DNA from: CAYJAD01 sp964371835
GTDB taxonomy: Bacteria > Desulfobacterota > Desulfovibrionia > Desulfovibrionales > Desulfovibrionaceae
Assembly (NCBI GenBank): GCA_964371835.1
Contig: CAYJOP010000029.1
Coordinates: 1 to 21,759, forward strand
Direction of reading: 5' to 3'
Length of the DNA: 21,759 bases
Shown: positions 4,980 to 13,717 of the stretch, in pieces
Numbering within the stretch: the first letter of the stretch is position 1
Layout: every line of letters starts with the position of its first letter
Notes under the pieces: model-generated
What the model saw: only the letters and a program-made list of their open reading frames with translations
Told to the model about the DNA's origin: nothing
Database searches by the model: none
Made by a program: the position numbers and the translations under genes

Positions 4980-7868
4980 ATGAAGAAAAGAATGTGTAAA
5001 CCCTTGTGTATATTGGATTTGGTGAGAATTCCCATATGTTTGGTGTTTCTTTGTTTTTTTCTACATGGCTTTGCGCCAGCAGCATTTTCAGCATCAACAG
5101 AGTTGCGCATAGCATTTATTCCACATCAAGAGTCTTTGAGCAATGTATATAAACCAGAAGAACATTTGCTTGACCGTTTTTTACTTCTTTCAAAGTATCT
5201 AAATCAAAAAATTTCTCTTGTTCCTGCTTCCTTTGACCAGCAAAATGTCATGGAGCTATTAAACTCCGACGCAGCGAACGTGGTTGCTTTTTATGCAAAA
5301 TCTCCATCACGAATGTTTAAACTAAAATACTCTAAGCATCCAATTATTAAGGCTGATTTGCTTATTGTTTCCAATGAGGATAAAAAAATATTTTTTGGAG
5401 ATACTTTAGCTCTTAATGGCAAAAGCATAGCAATTTATGCTGGGAGCTCGATGGAAAGAGATTTGCTCGATGATTATACTGTTAAAAATAATATAGTTAT
5501 GGATTTTATAGTATATGAAAATTATGAGCAGTATATTGATAGTGATGCTGACTTTCATCTTACTAATTCATACTATTATATACGCGATAAAAAGGTTGCT
5601 CTGCGCATAGGAGAGATAGAGCTTTACTTTGTAGCTCTTGCTAAGCATGCACCATTACTTACAATACTTGACAATGCCATGGAAAAAGCCAGAGCAAATG
5701 ATGCAGATGCTTGGCTTGCGCTTGATGCTAAATATGTACATAAAAGCGTACAGTGGGCGTATCAAAATTTAAATGCAGAGGAAATGCAATTTATTGACAA
5801 TATGAATGGCACATATCAAATTGGTTATTCTGAAGGTCATTATCCAGTCTTGTATAAAAATGAAAATGGAATTGCCTCTGGCTTGGTACGAGAAGTTCAT
5901 AAACTCATAGAACAAGTGCACAATGTCTCCGATGAACTAATACCCTATGCAGCAAATCAAGATGTTGACTTAACAGTGTTTGATGCGCTTTTGTCAGCTG
6001 TTGGTGATAAGGCTACCAAGGAAGAGCATTTTTATACCACAAAGCCATACTTAAATTTACCCATGATGCTTTTTAAGCCTAAGAGCTTAGATGAGGCAGA
6101 TATTACATCCTTTGGTATGCTTGATTATTCAGTTCTTGATCATGCTGAAATACAAAACCAATTTCCACGTTGGAATATGAAAATTTTTTCAAGTGTGGAT
6201 GAACTTTTTGCAAGCTATGCACAAGGTCAAGTGGATGTATTGCTACTTTCAAGAACTGCAGCCGAATATGCTTTTTCAAAATTTGGAGCAAGTGCCAACC
6301 AAATTTCACCAACACAACTGGTGCTTCCTTTGGGTCTTTACCTTTCAAAAAAATATCCACCTGTGGCCTTGGATGTGTTAAATAAAATAATCGATGGTCT
6401 AAACCCCATTGCAGTGCAAGAGGTTGTTGTTATTTCAGAAAGTTTAGTGCGTGGTCCAGTGACTGTGCAAGAATTTTTTGAAAAATATAAATATGTATTA
6501 ATTGGTGTTGTGTTAGCTGGCTTATTGCTATTGCTTTCCATGCATTTTTTAAGGGTGCATCTGGATAGGCGTAAGTATGACAAACTTTCACTCATTGACT
6601 CTTTAACTGGCGTAAATACAAAAGAAAAGGCCTTTGCAGTAATGCAAAGAACGCTAAAGCGGGCCATGCTAGGTGAGTATATATTGTTATGCATCGATGT
6701 AGATAAATTTGGGTTTTTAAAACAAATGTACGGTAGTGCTAAGGCAGACGAAGTTATGCGCACCGTAGGTGAATATTTAAATCAAAAATTTGTGGCAAGA
6801 CATAAGGATGCTTGCATTGCAAGATATAGAGATGATGTTTTTATAGTATTTACAAAAACACTTAATATTAATGAAGAATATGATGCTTTTGAAGATAGTT
6901 TTGACTTGGTTTTAGACGTTAGAAATTTGTTAATAAGCAATTATAATTTAACCTTATCTTGCGGTTGCTATATCATTGATGATGTTACGATTTCTGTTGA
7001 AACAATTTTAGAATACAGCAACATGGCAAGGCGTGCCGCTAAGGAAATAGAAGGCATGTCCACATGCTTTTTCAATGAAGATATGCGTCGGTCCTTAAGT
7101 GCACAAAAAGATATTATTTATAAAATTGAAAATGGCATTGATAATGAGGAATTTGTTTTAAACTTTCAACCCAAGGTTCGCTTAGCTGATGAACAAATTT
7201 GCGGTGCAGAGGTCCTTGTACGCTGGTATCCCATAGATGGTATGGTTATATATCCTAAGGATTTTATTTCTGTTTTTGAGGCCAATGCCTTTATTTCTCA
7301 GCTTGACTTGTATGTATTTGAAAAAACATGTCAATTTATCCAGAAACATAAAGAAAATTTCAAAATTCCGCCGCTAGCAGTGAATGTTTCTGGCATTACA
7401 ATACTTTATAATGATATCCATGTGCATTTTGGCGAGATAATGAACAGATATCAAATTGAGCCTAGCGAAATTGAAATTGAAATTACTGACAGTTCTGCAG
7501 TTTCAGAAACTGAGGCTTTTTCCAGTGCCATGGATGAGTTGATTAAGCTTGGGCTAACCATGGCCATTGACGATTTTGGGTCTGGAGCTTCTTCTTTACA
7601 CAACCTAAGTTCCATGTCACCGCAGGTTGTTAAACTTGACAGGGTTTTTTTAGAGGATAAATTCAGCTCGAAAAAGGGTGTGTTTTTAGTTGCTTGTGTT
7701 ATAACAATGTTGCGTAAACTTGGTGTTCAAGTGGTCGCAGAAGGTATTGAAACTGAAAAACAAGTAGCCATTTTGAAAAAAGTAAATTGCGATGTGGGTC
7801 AAGGTTATTATTTTTACAAGCCCACAGATGAAGAGGGTTTTATAGGGATTTTAAGTGGTTTAAAGTAA
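4980..7868 (+). CDS. Membrane EAL phosphodiesterase with tandem periplasmic binding domains and degenerate GGDEF
   Basis: This 962-residue protein has an N-terminal hydrophobic signal or anchor (about 12-38). Two periplasmic solute-binding-like regions follow: about 40-255, resembling phosphonate/SBP-type domains, and about 275-485, resembling SBP_bac_3. A transmembrane helix lies at about 504-524. The GGDEF domain (about 535-700) is degenerate, with RDDVF at 617-621 where GG(D/E)EF is expected, so cyclase activity is unlikely. The EAL domain (about 715-955) keeps the catalytic set: Glu744 (EVL), Asn802, Glu834, Asp864-Asp865, Lys885, Glu921 and Gln941. The EITE motif reads EITD. It most likely hydrolyses c-di-GMP in the cytoplasm under control of a periplasmic ligand, with the dead GGDEF perhaps acting as a GTP-sensing or structural module. 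AAGGA precedes the ATG. The heme pseudo-phosphorelay gene starts 29 bases downstream, which indicates an operon. Confidence 0.9.
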   Translation: MKKRMCKPLCILDLVRIPICLVFLCFFLHGFAPAAFSASTELRIAFIPHQESLSNVYKPEEHLLDRFLLLSKYLNQKISLVPASFDQQNVMELLNSDAANVVAFYAKSPSRMFKLKYSKHPIIKADLLIVSNEDKKIFFGDTLALNGKSIAIYAGSSMERDLLDDYTVKNNIVMDFIVYENYEQYIDSDADFHLTNSYYYIRDKKVALRIGEIELYFVALAKHAPLLTILDNAMEKARANDADAWLALDAKYVHKSVQWAYQNLNAEEMQFIDNMNGTYQIGYSEGHYPVLYKNENGIASGLVREVHKLIEQVHNVSDELIPYAANQDVDLTVFDALLSAVGDKATKEEHFYTTKPYLNLPMMLFKPKSLDEADITSFGMLDYSVLDHAEIQNQFPRWNMKIFSSVDELFASYAQGQVDVLLLSRTAAEYAFSKFGASANQISPTQLVLPLGLYLSKKYPPVALDVLNKIIDGLNPIAVQEVVVISESLVRGPVTVQEFFEKYKYVLIGVVLAGLLLLLSMHFLRVHLDRRKYDKLSLIDSLTGVNTKEKAFAVMQRTLKRAMLGEYILLCIDVDKFGFLKQMYGSAKADEVMRTVGEYLNQKFVARHKDACIARYRDDVFIVFTKTLNINEEYDAFEDSFDLVLDVRNLLISNYNLTLSCGCYIIDDVTISVETILEYSNMARRAAKEIEGMSTCFFNEDMRRSLSAQKDIIYKIENGIDNEEFVLNFQPKVRLADEQICGAEVLVRWYPIDGMVIYPKDFISVFEANAFISQLDLYVFEKTCQFIQKHKENFKIPPLAVNVSGITILYNDIHVHFGEIMNRYQIEPSEIEIEITDSSAVSETEAFSSAMDELIKLGLTMAIDDFGSGASSLHNLSSMSPQVVKLDRVFLEDKFSSKKGVFLVACVITMLRKLGVQVVAEGIETEKQVAILKKVNCDVGQGYYFYKPTDEEGFIGILSGLK

Positions 7869-7897
7869 TATAATATTGTCTTATAAAGTGTGGATTT

Positions 7898-10228
7898 ATG
7901 TCTTATGTAAATAAATATGTAGCGTTATTGACGCTGTTTGGGCTAGCTTGGCTTGGCTTTCTTGGCGTTGCATATTTTAACATTACGGGCACAGATGACA
8001 TTGATGTTGATGAAATGCATTCCCATGCTCGCCACACAGGGCAACAAATTAGTGAAGTTTTTTCATGGTTTGATGAAAAAAGAATGGTGCTCGTGCCAGA
8101 AAGTTTAAGTGAAGTTAAAGATCCAAGTATAAATCCACGAATTTTAGCTAACAATGGTTTGAGATTGGCCATGCCTTTGCCCATTGACTTGGCAAGAAGG
8201 CTTGAAAATCAGGTGCAAAATGGTGTGATAATACGCTTTGTTAGTGATGCTCCACTAAATCCCAACAATCGAGCAAGTCCTTCCACTAATCGTGCTATTA
8301 TGGCTGCCTTTGATTCAAACAATATGGATTATTTTGAGTATCAAGAAGATACAGGTTTATATAGTTATGTGCGTCCGTTAACTGCAATGAGCTCTTGCAT
8401 TAGCTGTCATATTAGGGTGCCTGTGGGTGGCTTTATTGGAAGTTTAGTTATTGATATTGACCCCGAAGACTTCATTCACGCTGAGCGTAGTCAAAAGCAA
8501 AATATGGTTCTTTTTAGTGTGATTGGTAGTTTTGTTACCATATTATTATTTTATTTTTTAATGTTTTTAGTTTGGCGCAGGAAGCGCAGTCAAGACTCTG
8601 GTGTTGAACAAGCTCAAAATGTGGTTGCTAATATGAGTCAAGATATCGAGCTTGCCCTTGGAAATATGAGTAATGTTTTAAAGGAGCTTGGACAATGTGT
8701 TGATGATTTTAAGCGTACGGAGTTATTAAACTCGCTACAAAATATAAACAAAGATTTGCTTGATACTTCATTTAAATTGCAAGTTGGTGATAATAGGGTA
8801 AATCACGCGGAAGAAATTTTCCATGTGGAAGAACTTGTTGAAGAATGCGCACAAATTTTTAAACCAAATTGCAATGAAAAAGGTATTAGTTTAGACATTA
8901 AAGTTGATCCTTCAGTGCCCACATACCTTTTGGGTAATGCATATTATTTAAAGCAAGCCCTTGGCCGACTTATAAAATACTCTGTTCTTTATACAAATAA
9001 AGGCAGTGTGGTTGTGCGTGTGCGTTCAGTGGATGAAATTTCTACATCTTTTAGTGGTAAGGTTAAAACTCCATCCATTATAAATGTTATTATCGAAATT
9101 GAAGATACTGGCAGGGGCTTTATGGTCACCGACAAGCAAAGTCTATTGCAAGGCTTTGCTCAAAGTGCTGGTAAGGGTACAAAGTCAAATATAAGGCCAA
9201 TCATTAGCTTGACACCTGTTAATGAAATTGCAGCCATGATGAATGGTTCAGTAACAATGCCACGCAATACTAAGGAAGGTTCATGCTTTAGGCTTTCTGT
9301 GCAAATGAAAATAGTTGATGAAAAGCTTGTGGCAATGCACGAAAAAGAACAACAAAAATCAAACGAGGCTAATGATAATATAGATGCAAACAATGGCAAT
9401 AAAAATACATCTCAGGCTGAGCAAGTAGAAAGAAAAAATGTTCCTGAAGCAGAGGTAGAAGCTGGCCCAATGTCTGTTATTATTGCCGATAGTGACATTG
9501 ACAAATTATCAGATCAAACCATTAAATTATGGAATAAAGAAAACTTCATTGTAACTCACATGACCACAACAAGCATGGTTTGTTCAGCTTTAGCCAATGC
9601 AAACCATGGTTATAAGGCAGTGCTTGTGCGTGCTGTTGCAGATATGGAAGCTCTAGTTGCAGTAATAAAAATGCGCCAAGCAGAACACGCAGACGCAAAT
9701 CCTGCGGCCATAATATTGATTTCTGATACTGAAATAGAAACAGATATGGATGTTTTGCACTATTTTAATATTTCTACAGCGGACCATGTAACAAGACAGC
9801 CGCAAGAGCTTATAGACTTAGCAGAACTAGCCCTAGTCACACTTAAGAATAAGATTTTTCAGGGTGATGAAGTACTGGATAGAAGTTCCAAAGAAAAAAA
9901 TCCCGATAGAATTTTTAACATGCGTCGTGCCATGGAACATGCTAATAATAATAGGAAAGCAGTGTTGTCAAAATGTTCCATGTGGGTTCACTTCTATCCC
10001 ACACAAATGGAGCGCACCGAAAGCCTTATTTCCGAAGGCTCAGAAAGTGACATGCTAAGACTCATACAGTCCTTAAAAAATTCAGCTCAAACAGTGTCCC
10101 TCCCCATGCTTTATGCTGAGGCAAGGCGTTTAGAAACAAAAATTTTAAATGGTAAACCCGTGCGTTATGAAAAACTTATAGCAGTGTATGAACAGACATT
10201 TCATTATATGAAGGAAAAATTTGATTAG
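7898..10228 (+). CDS. Periplasmic c-heme (DUF3365/Tll0287-like) sensor fused to a pseudo-phosphorelay
   Basis: This 776-residue protein has a membrane helix at about 7-27 and a periplasmic DUF3365/Tll0287-like domain (about 30-195) with a c-type heme motif C167-I-S-C170-H171. A second membrane helix lies at about 203-226. The cytoplasmic part follows a hybrid kinase but without its active residues. HisKA has Gln248 in place of His (MSQDIELAL versus ISHEIRTPL). HATPase lacks the N-box Asn (Tyr361) and the GTGLGL lid, though DTGRG remains. The receiver (about 525-650) has Arg578 where the Asp should be. The Hpt-like end has Gln724 where the His should be. Every phosphotransfer site is therefore lost while the fold appears retained and the frame is open throughout. 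It probably signals heme redox state or a bound ligand by protein contact, perhaps to the EAL protein encoded 29 bases upstream. No good ribosome-binding site precedes the ATG. Confidence 0.85.
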   Translation: MSYVNKYVALLTLFGLAWLGFLGVAYFNITGTDDIDVDEMHSHARHTGQQISEVFSWFDEKRMVLVPESLSEVKDPSINPRILANNGLRLAMPLPIDLARRLENQVQNGVIIRFVSDAPLNPNNRASPSTNRAIMAAFDSNNMDYFEYQEDTGLYSYVRPLTAMSSCISCHIRVPVGGFIGSLVIDIDPEDFIHAERSQKQNMVLFSVIGSFVTILLFYFLMFLVWRRKRSQDSGVEQAQNVVANMSQDIELALGNMSNVLKELGQCVDDFKRTELLNSLQNINKDLLDTSFKLQVGDNRVNHAEEIFHVEELVEECAQIFKPNCNEKGISLDIKVDPSVPTYLLGNAYYLKQALGRLIKYSVLYTNKGSVVVRVRSVDEISTSFSGKVKTPSIINVIIEIEDTGRGFMVTDKQSLLQGFAQSAGKGTKSNIRPIISLTPVNEIAAMMNGSVTMPRNTKEGSCFRLSVQMKIVDEKLVAMHEKEQQKSNEANDNIDANNGNKNTSQAEQVERKNVPEAEVEAGPMSVIIADSDIDKLSDQTIKLWNKENFIVTHMTTTSMVCSALANANHGYKAVLVRAVADMEALVAVIKMRQAEHADANPAAIILISDTEIETDMDVLHYFNISTADHVTRQPQELIDLAELALVTLKNKIFQGDEVLDRSSKEKNPDRIFNMRRAMEHANNNRKAVLSKCSMWVHFYPTQMERTESLISEGSESDMLRLIQSLKNSAQTVSLPMLYAEARRLETKILNGKPVRYEKLIAVYEQTFHYMKEKFD

Positions 10229-10383
10229 TTTGTTGGGTAGTCGCTTACCTTTCTAAACATAAATGTGTCCATAATGTAATTATATAAAAGTTCAATTTGT
10301 AATTTGATTGCCCCTCTTTTTGGTGAAGAACCCTTATATTAAGTGTGACTAGAGGGTTGCGGGTTGACTAGATGAATTGATCC

Positions 10384-10426
10384 TAAAAAATAAGTCCCAC
10401 AAGGCTTTATAGACCTTATGGGACTT
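10384..10426 (-). terminator. Rho-independent terminator of tRNA-Val
   Basis: Arms 10392-10404 and 10414-10426 pair with one mismatch. On the minus strand the stem is followed by a T-rich run (plus-strand aaaaaat at 10385-10391). It starts 16 bases past the tRNA 3' end, so it fits the tRNA transcript. On the plus strand it could also stop read-through from the heme-sensor gene, but the T-run there is poor. Confidence 0.75.
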
Positions 10427-10441
10427 TATTGTTGGTAGAGT

Positions 10442-10517
10442 TGGTGGGCAGTGAGGGGATCGAACCCCCGACATCCGCCTTGTAAGGGCGGCGCTCTACC
10501 AGCTGAGCTAACTGCCC
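10442..10517 (-). tRNA. tRNA-Val (anticodon UAC)
   Basis: This is a 76-base cloverleaf on the minus strand. The acceptor stem GGGCAGT/ACTGCCC is followed by discriminator A and an encoded CCA. The D-arm contains AGCTCAGCTGGTAGAGC, the anticodon stem CCGCC/GGCGG has the loop CTTACAA (anticodon TAC), and the T-arm is GGGGG-TTCGATC-CCC type. It stands alone, with its own promoter and terminator. Confidence 0.97.
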
Positions 10518-10530
10518 GCCGAACAAATTC

Positions 10531-10558
10531 TTTATATGAAATGGCATGGAACTGTCAA
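10531..10558 (-). promoter_or_regulatory. Promoter of tRNA-Val
   Basis: On the minus strand, a perfect -35 TTGACA (10553-10558), a 16-base spacer and -10 TATAAA (10531-10536) lie 13 bases before the tRNA 5' end. This spacing and strength are typical of stable-RNA promoters. Confidence 0.75.
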
Positions 10559-10704
10559 CAAAAAAATAATTTTTTTTTAATATAGTTTGTGTTTTTTGTA
10601 ACTGCCTTATTTGCAGTAAATATTTACTTTGGTGTGAGTATGGAAAATTTATACTAAGAGCAAAGCCAACAAAGTTAAGCTGGTAAATAAAATAAGACTG
10701 TATA

Positions 10705-11607
10705 TTAAGCTATGCTATTGCGTAAAATACCAATATTTTCAATCTCAAGCTGCATAATGTCGCCTGATTTTAAATATTTAGGTGGATTAAAACTCATCCC
10801 AACGCCAGAAGGTGTGCCGGTTGCAATAATGTCACCTGGTAGTAATGATGCACCTTGGGAGATAATATGAATTAGCGTTGCTATGTCAAAAATCATATTG
10901 TTCGTATTGGAGTTTTGACGAATTTCACCATTAACACTACAGCTTATGGCTAAGTTCTGCGCATCTTTAATGTAGTCTTTATGGACAATGCATGGTCCAA
11001 AGGGGGCGGAGTGATCAAGTGCTTTGCCAGAGTACCATTGGCTTGTGCGACGTTGAATGTCGCGAGCTGATAAATCGTTAATAATTGAATAACCAAAAAT
11101 GTGTTTTGTGGCATCTTCTTTCTTTATATTAATTCCTTGTTTGCCAATAATTATAGCAAGTTCTACTTCATAGTCATAGCTGTCTGTTATGTTATGATGA
11201 TTGCTAAGTGCTTCGTTTGGATGAGCTATGGCTGTGCAAGGTTTTGTAAAAATGAAGGGAAATTCAGGAGTTTTTTGCTCCACAGCCAAAGGGCGCACCA
11301 ATTCATTTAAATGTTCAGCATAATTAATGCCTGTGCATATAATATTGCGTGGAGGGTCAGTGTAGGGTGCTTTAAGAACTATTTTATTCTGTGCAATTCT
11401 TGCAGAGGCTAAGCCTTCTAACATATCAGCTTCATAAATTTTTTTAAGCTTTACCATGTAGCTATCGTTTTGTTCGATGGCTTTTCGTAAGCTAGTTGGC
11501 ATGTCTGGTGCGGCCATTTGTACATCTAGAACATAAGAGTTTTCAGGTTGCCAAATTCCCCAACGTAATTCCTGATTTTCATTATGACAAAAGCTTACTA
11601 AACGCAT
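10705..11607 (-). CDS. Fumarylacetoacetate hydrolase (FAH)-family enzyme
   Basis: This 300-residue protein has a short N-terminal domain (1-80) followed by the FAH catalytic fold. Expected metal ligands are visible as Glu147 and Glu149 in DYEVELA and Asp178 in INDLSARD. Further family marks are QWYSGKALDHSAPFGP (190-205), the NGE turn (227) and the closing GDIIATGTPSGVG (258-270). Such proteins split or decarboxylate 2-oxo or beta-diketo acids with Mg2+ or Mn2+: fumarylpyruvate, acylpyruvates, 2-hydroxyhepta-2,4-diene-1,7-dioate, or oxaloacetate tautomers. No aromatic-degradation genes are nearby, so a general acylpyruvase or oxaloacetate-handling role is as likely as catabolism. GAGG precedes the ATG. 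It is transcribed alone, divergent from the slyD-like gene. Confidence 0.88.
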   Translation of the reverse strand: MRLVSFCHNENQELRWGIWQPENSYVLDVQMAAPDMPTSLRKAIEQNDSYMVKLKKIYEADMLEGLASARIAQNKIVLKAPYTDPPRNIICTGINYAEHLNELVRPLAVEQKTPEFPFIFTKPCTAIAHPNEALSNHHNITDSYDYEVELAIIIGKQGINIKKEDATKHIFGYSIINDLSARDIQRRTSQWYSGKALDHSAPFGPCIVHKDYIKDAQNLAISCSVNGEIRQNSNTNNMIFDIATLIHIISQGASLLPGDIIATGTPSGVGMSFNPPKYLKSGDIMQLEIENIGILRNSIA

Positions 11608-11763
11608 CTTTTACCTCGTTACTCTTTGATTATACTATTCAATTTATTTAGAAGTATAAGATAATCATAAATGAGTCAAGTTTGTATTATTGCTAATTTG
11701 TTAATTTGCTGATAGTGTGCATCAACTCATATTGTCGTGAGGAATAAAATACTGGAGAAAATT

Positions 11764-12186
11764 ATGCCTATTAAAGATGGCGATACTGTTCAAGTTCACT
11801 ACACAGGGACACTTGAAGACGGTACTGTTTTTGATTCTTCAAAGGACCGTGAACCTTTAGAGTTTGTACTAGGAAAGGGTACGCTTATCCCTGGTTTTGA
11901 GGCCGCAATTGTAGGACGTGAGGCTGGTGAAACTGTTACAGCTAACCTTGAGCCAGTGCTTGCATATGGCGAGCCTGATGATCAACTTATTTTTGAAGTG
12001 CCTCGTGAAGAAGTTCCTGATCATATCACCCCTGAAGTAGGTTTAAGCTTAGAGCTTTCCAACGAAGAGGGTATGATGAATGTTGTTATTACTAAGGTTA
12101 GTGATGAGAGCATTGAGCTTGATGCCAACCATCCCCTTGCAGGCAAGATCTTAAATTTTGAGATTGAAATTCTTTCTGTGAAATAA
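11764..12186 (+). CDS. SlyD-like FKBP-type peptidyl-prolyl cis-trans isomerase
   Basis: This is a 140-residue protein. The start is set at the ATG at 11764 because TGGAGAA lies just before it and the family begins with MPIKDGDTVQVHYTG; an upstream in-frame ATG at 11737 has no such site. The FKBP core spans 1-67 plus 125-140 (DGTVFDSS, GKGTLIPGFE, AYGEPD). The inserted chaperone 'IF' domain lies at about 70-122 and is closed by DANHPLAGK, which is characteristic of SlyD. The histidine/cysteine-rich C-terminal tail of E. coli SlyD is missing, so nickel storage is not expected. It catalyses proline isomerisation and assists folding in the cytoplasm. It is monocistronic and ends at a strong terminator shared with the convergent mgtE. 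Confidence 0.92.
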   Translation: MPIKDGDTVQVHYTGTLEDGTVFDSSKDREPLEFVLGKGTLIPGFEAAIVGREAGETVTANLEPVLAYGEPDDQLIFEVPREEVPDHITPEVGLSLELSNEEGMMNVVITKVSDESIELDANHPLAGKILNFEIEILSVK

Positions 12187-12202
12187 TTTTAATTTGTGAA
12201 AT

Positions 12203-12248
12203 AAAAAAAGCCGTATTAACTTAATAATGAGTTTTTACGGCTTTTTTT
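12203..12248. terminator. Bidirectional terminator between slyD-like and mgtE
   Basis: AAAAAAAGCCGTA (12203-12215) pairs with TACGGCTTTTTTT (12236-12248), giving A-runs before and T-runs after the stem on both strands. The terminal two bases overlap the mgtE stop codon, so it serves both convergent genes. Confidence 0.9.
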
Positions 12249-13629
12249 ATAATAAAAATAATGTTGCAAGCCCAAGGAAGATAAAAAATCCTGCGCCATC
12301 TGTGATGGTAGTTAAAAATATACTTGAAGCTTGAGCAGGGTCACGTCCAAGAGCTCGAAATATTAGTGGAATTGACCCCCCAGCAATGGCTCCAAGCGTC
12401 ATATCGCAAAGCAATGCTCCGCCCATAACAAGGCCAAGAGTGAGATTTTTTGTAAAGGCCCAGATTACAAGGCTTGCGCTAAGAGCCATGATGGAGCCTG
12501 TGGTAAATCCGATTTTCCCTTCGCGTAAAACAGCAAGCCAAGAGCGTTTTGCGTCAAAGCGGTCGGTGGCTAATTGTCTAATGATTACAGCAAGCGCTTG
12601 TTGTCCTGTGTTTCCTGCTTGGTTTGCAACCATGGGCATCAGCACAGCAAGTATTGCCATGGCTGAAATTGAACCTTCAAACATATAGACAACTGAAGCG
12701 GAAAGTGCTGAATTAAATAAATTAATTAAAAGCCAAGGCAATCGTTTGCGCACAGATTCAAGCCAAGGTGTGTCAATGGTTTCTTCAGGGTCAGCCCCCA
12801 CCATGCCAAGCATATCAGCACTTGCTTCATCATGAATAATATCTAAAATATCATCATAGGTTACAACGCCCATGAGGTGTCCTTGGTGGTCGACAACAGG
12901 CATAGCCATAAAGTTATAGTGTGAGAGCAAGCTTGCGACTTCGCCCTTTTCCATGTCGTAAGGCACTGATATAACATCATGATTTGATAGGGCATCTTGA
13001 ATGAGTGTGCCTGGTTTTGAAAGCATAAGGTCACGCAGTGAAAGCACCCCCACAAGCAAATCGCCTTTGTCTACCACATAGGCGTAGTAGGGGCTTTCTT
13101 TGTCTTCCATTTCATTACGAATTTTAAGTATGGCATCGTCCACAGAAATATCTTCATCTATCAAAATTATTTCTGTATTCATGACGCCAGCGGCAGAGTC
13201 TGGGTCAAAGCTAAGCAGCGTGCGCAGTTCTTCAGAGTCTTCTTTTTCAAGTTTATCAAGCAATGCGTCCCGGTGGTCTTCATCCAGCTCATCCAAGACA
13301 TCGGCTGCGTCATCAGGCGACATTTCGGCAATGATTTGAGCGGCAGTATCAGGGTCAAGGTTTTCAAGTACGTCAACTGCCACGTTTTCATCAAGTTCTG
13401 CAAGTGCTTCTGCTGCATCTTCCTTGGGCAGATGTCGTAAAACACAGACCTGTTTTTCAAGGCTTAGATTTTCAATATGGTCTGCCATGTCCGCAGGGTG
13501 TGCAAAGGATGCGCTTGTGGTGTCGCCCTCTCTACAAATGTCTGGAACTTGCATCCAGTCTCCAGCCTTGTATTCACCGCTATTGCTTTTTTCTTGTGGT
13601 GTAGGCTTATGTTTAATTGCATTTGACAT
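12247..13629 (-). CDS. mgtE: MgtE-type magnesium channel
   Basis: This 460-residue inner-membrane Mg2+ channel has the family's standard layout. The acidic N-terminal superhelical sensor domain (about 40-150) contains repeated A-A-D/E-x-L-x-x-L motifs. A CBS pair follows (about 155-275, with AYVVDKGDLLVGVLSL and MPVVDHQGHLMGVVTYDD), then a plug helix and five membrane helices (about 298-460). Pore residues are seen in MPMVANQAGNTGQQALAVI (331-349) and in TTITDGAGFF (440-449), where Asp444 matches the pore aspartate. Mg2+ bound between the cytosolic domains closes the channel in this family. The first 35 residues are a polar extension. The gene is divergent from nadC across 88 bp, which contain a 7-bp inverted repeat. 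Confidence 0.95.
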   Translation of the reverse strand: MSNAIKHKPTPQEKSNSGEYKAGDWMQVPDICREGDTTSASFAHPADMADHIENLSLEKQVCVLRHLPKEDAAEALAELDENVAVDVLENLDPDTAAQIIAEMSPDDAADVLDELDEDHRDALLDKLEKEDSEELRTLLSFDPDSAAGVMNTEIILIDEDISVDDAILKIRNEMEDKESPYYAYVVDKGDLLVGVLSLRDLMLSKPGTLIQDALSNHDVISVPYDMEKGEVASLLSHYNFMAMPVVDHQGHLMGVVTYDDILDIIHDEASADMLGMVGADPEETIDTPWLESVRKRLPWLLINLFNSALSASVVYMFEGSISAMAILAVLMPMVANQAGNTGQQALAVIIRQLATDRFDAKRSWLAVLREGKIGFTTGSIMALSASLVIWAFTKNLTLGLVMGGALLCDMTLGAIAGGSIPLIFRALGRDPAQASSIFLTTITDGAGFFIFLGLATLFLL

Positions 13630-13644
13630 GGCAAAACCTATGAT

Positions 13645-13665
13645 AAATAATGGATGAAATTATTT
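13645..13665. promoter_or_regulatory. Dyad in the mgtE-nadC divergent promoter region
   Basis: AAATAAT (13645-13651) and ATTATTT (13659-13665) form a perfect 7-bp inverted repeat with a 7-base centre, 15 bases upstream of the mgtE start. It could be an operator, but A/T palindromes of this size also occur by chance in this AT-rich DNA. Confidence 0.3.
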
Positions 13666-13717
13666 TCGCAATGCGCGTACAACGCCTTGTAACATTAAGA
13701 CCTTGTGGGGACAAGCC

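Noticed and set aside
10328..10356. AACCCT...AGGGTT dyad downstream of the heme-sensor gene as a terminator
   Set aside because: The stem is only 6 bp, the loop is 18 bases and no T-run follows; the support is too weak.
10442..10517. tRNA-Val as an integration site of a genomic island
   Set aside because: No integrase, no repeated tRNA 3' end and no composition shift were seen on either side.
11737..11763. Upstream ATG for the SlyD-like gene
   Set aside because: The added residues (MRNKILEKI) are not part of the family, and the TGGAGAA site directly precedes the ATG at 11764.
13703..13717. TTG start for nadC, 15 bases upstream of the chosen ATG
   Set aside because: The GGGG ribosome-binding site would lie inside the gene; the ATG at 13718 has it at the right distance.
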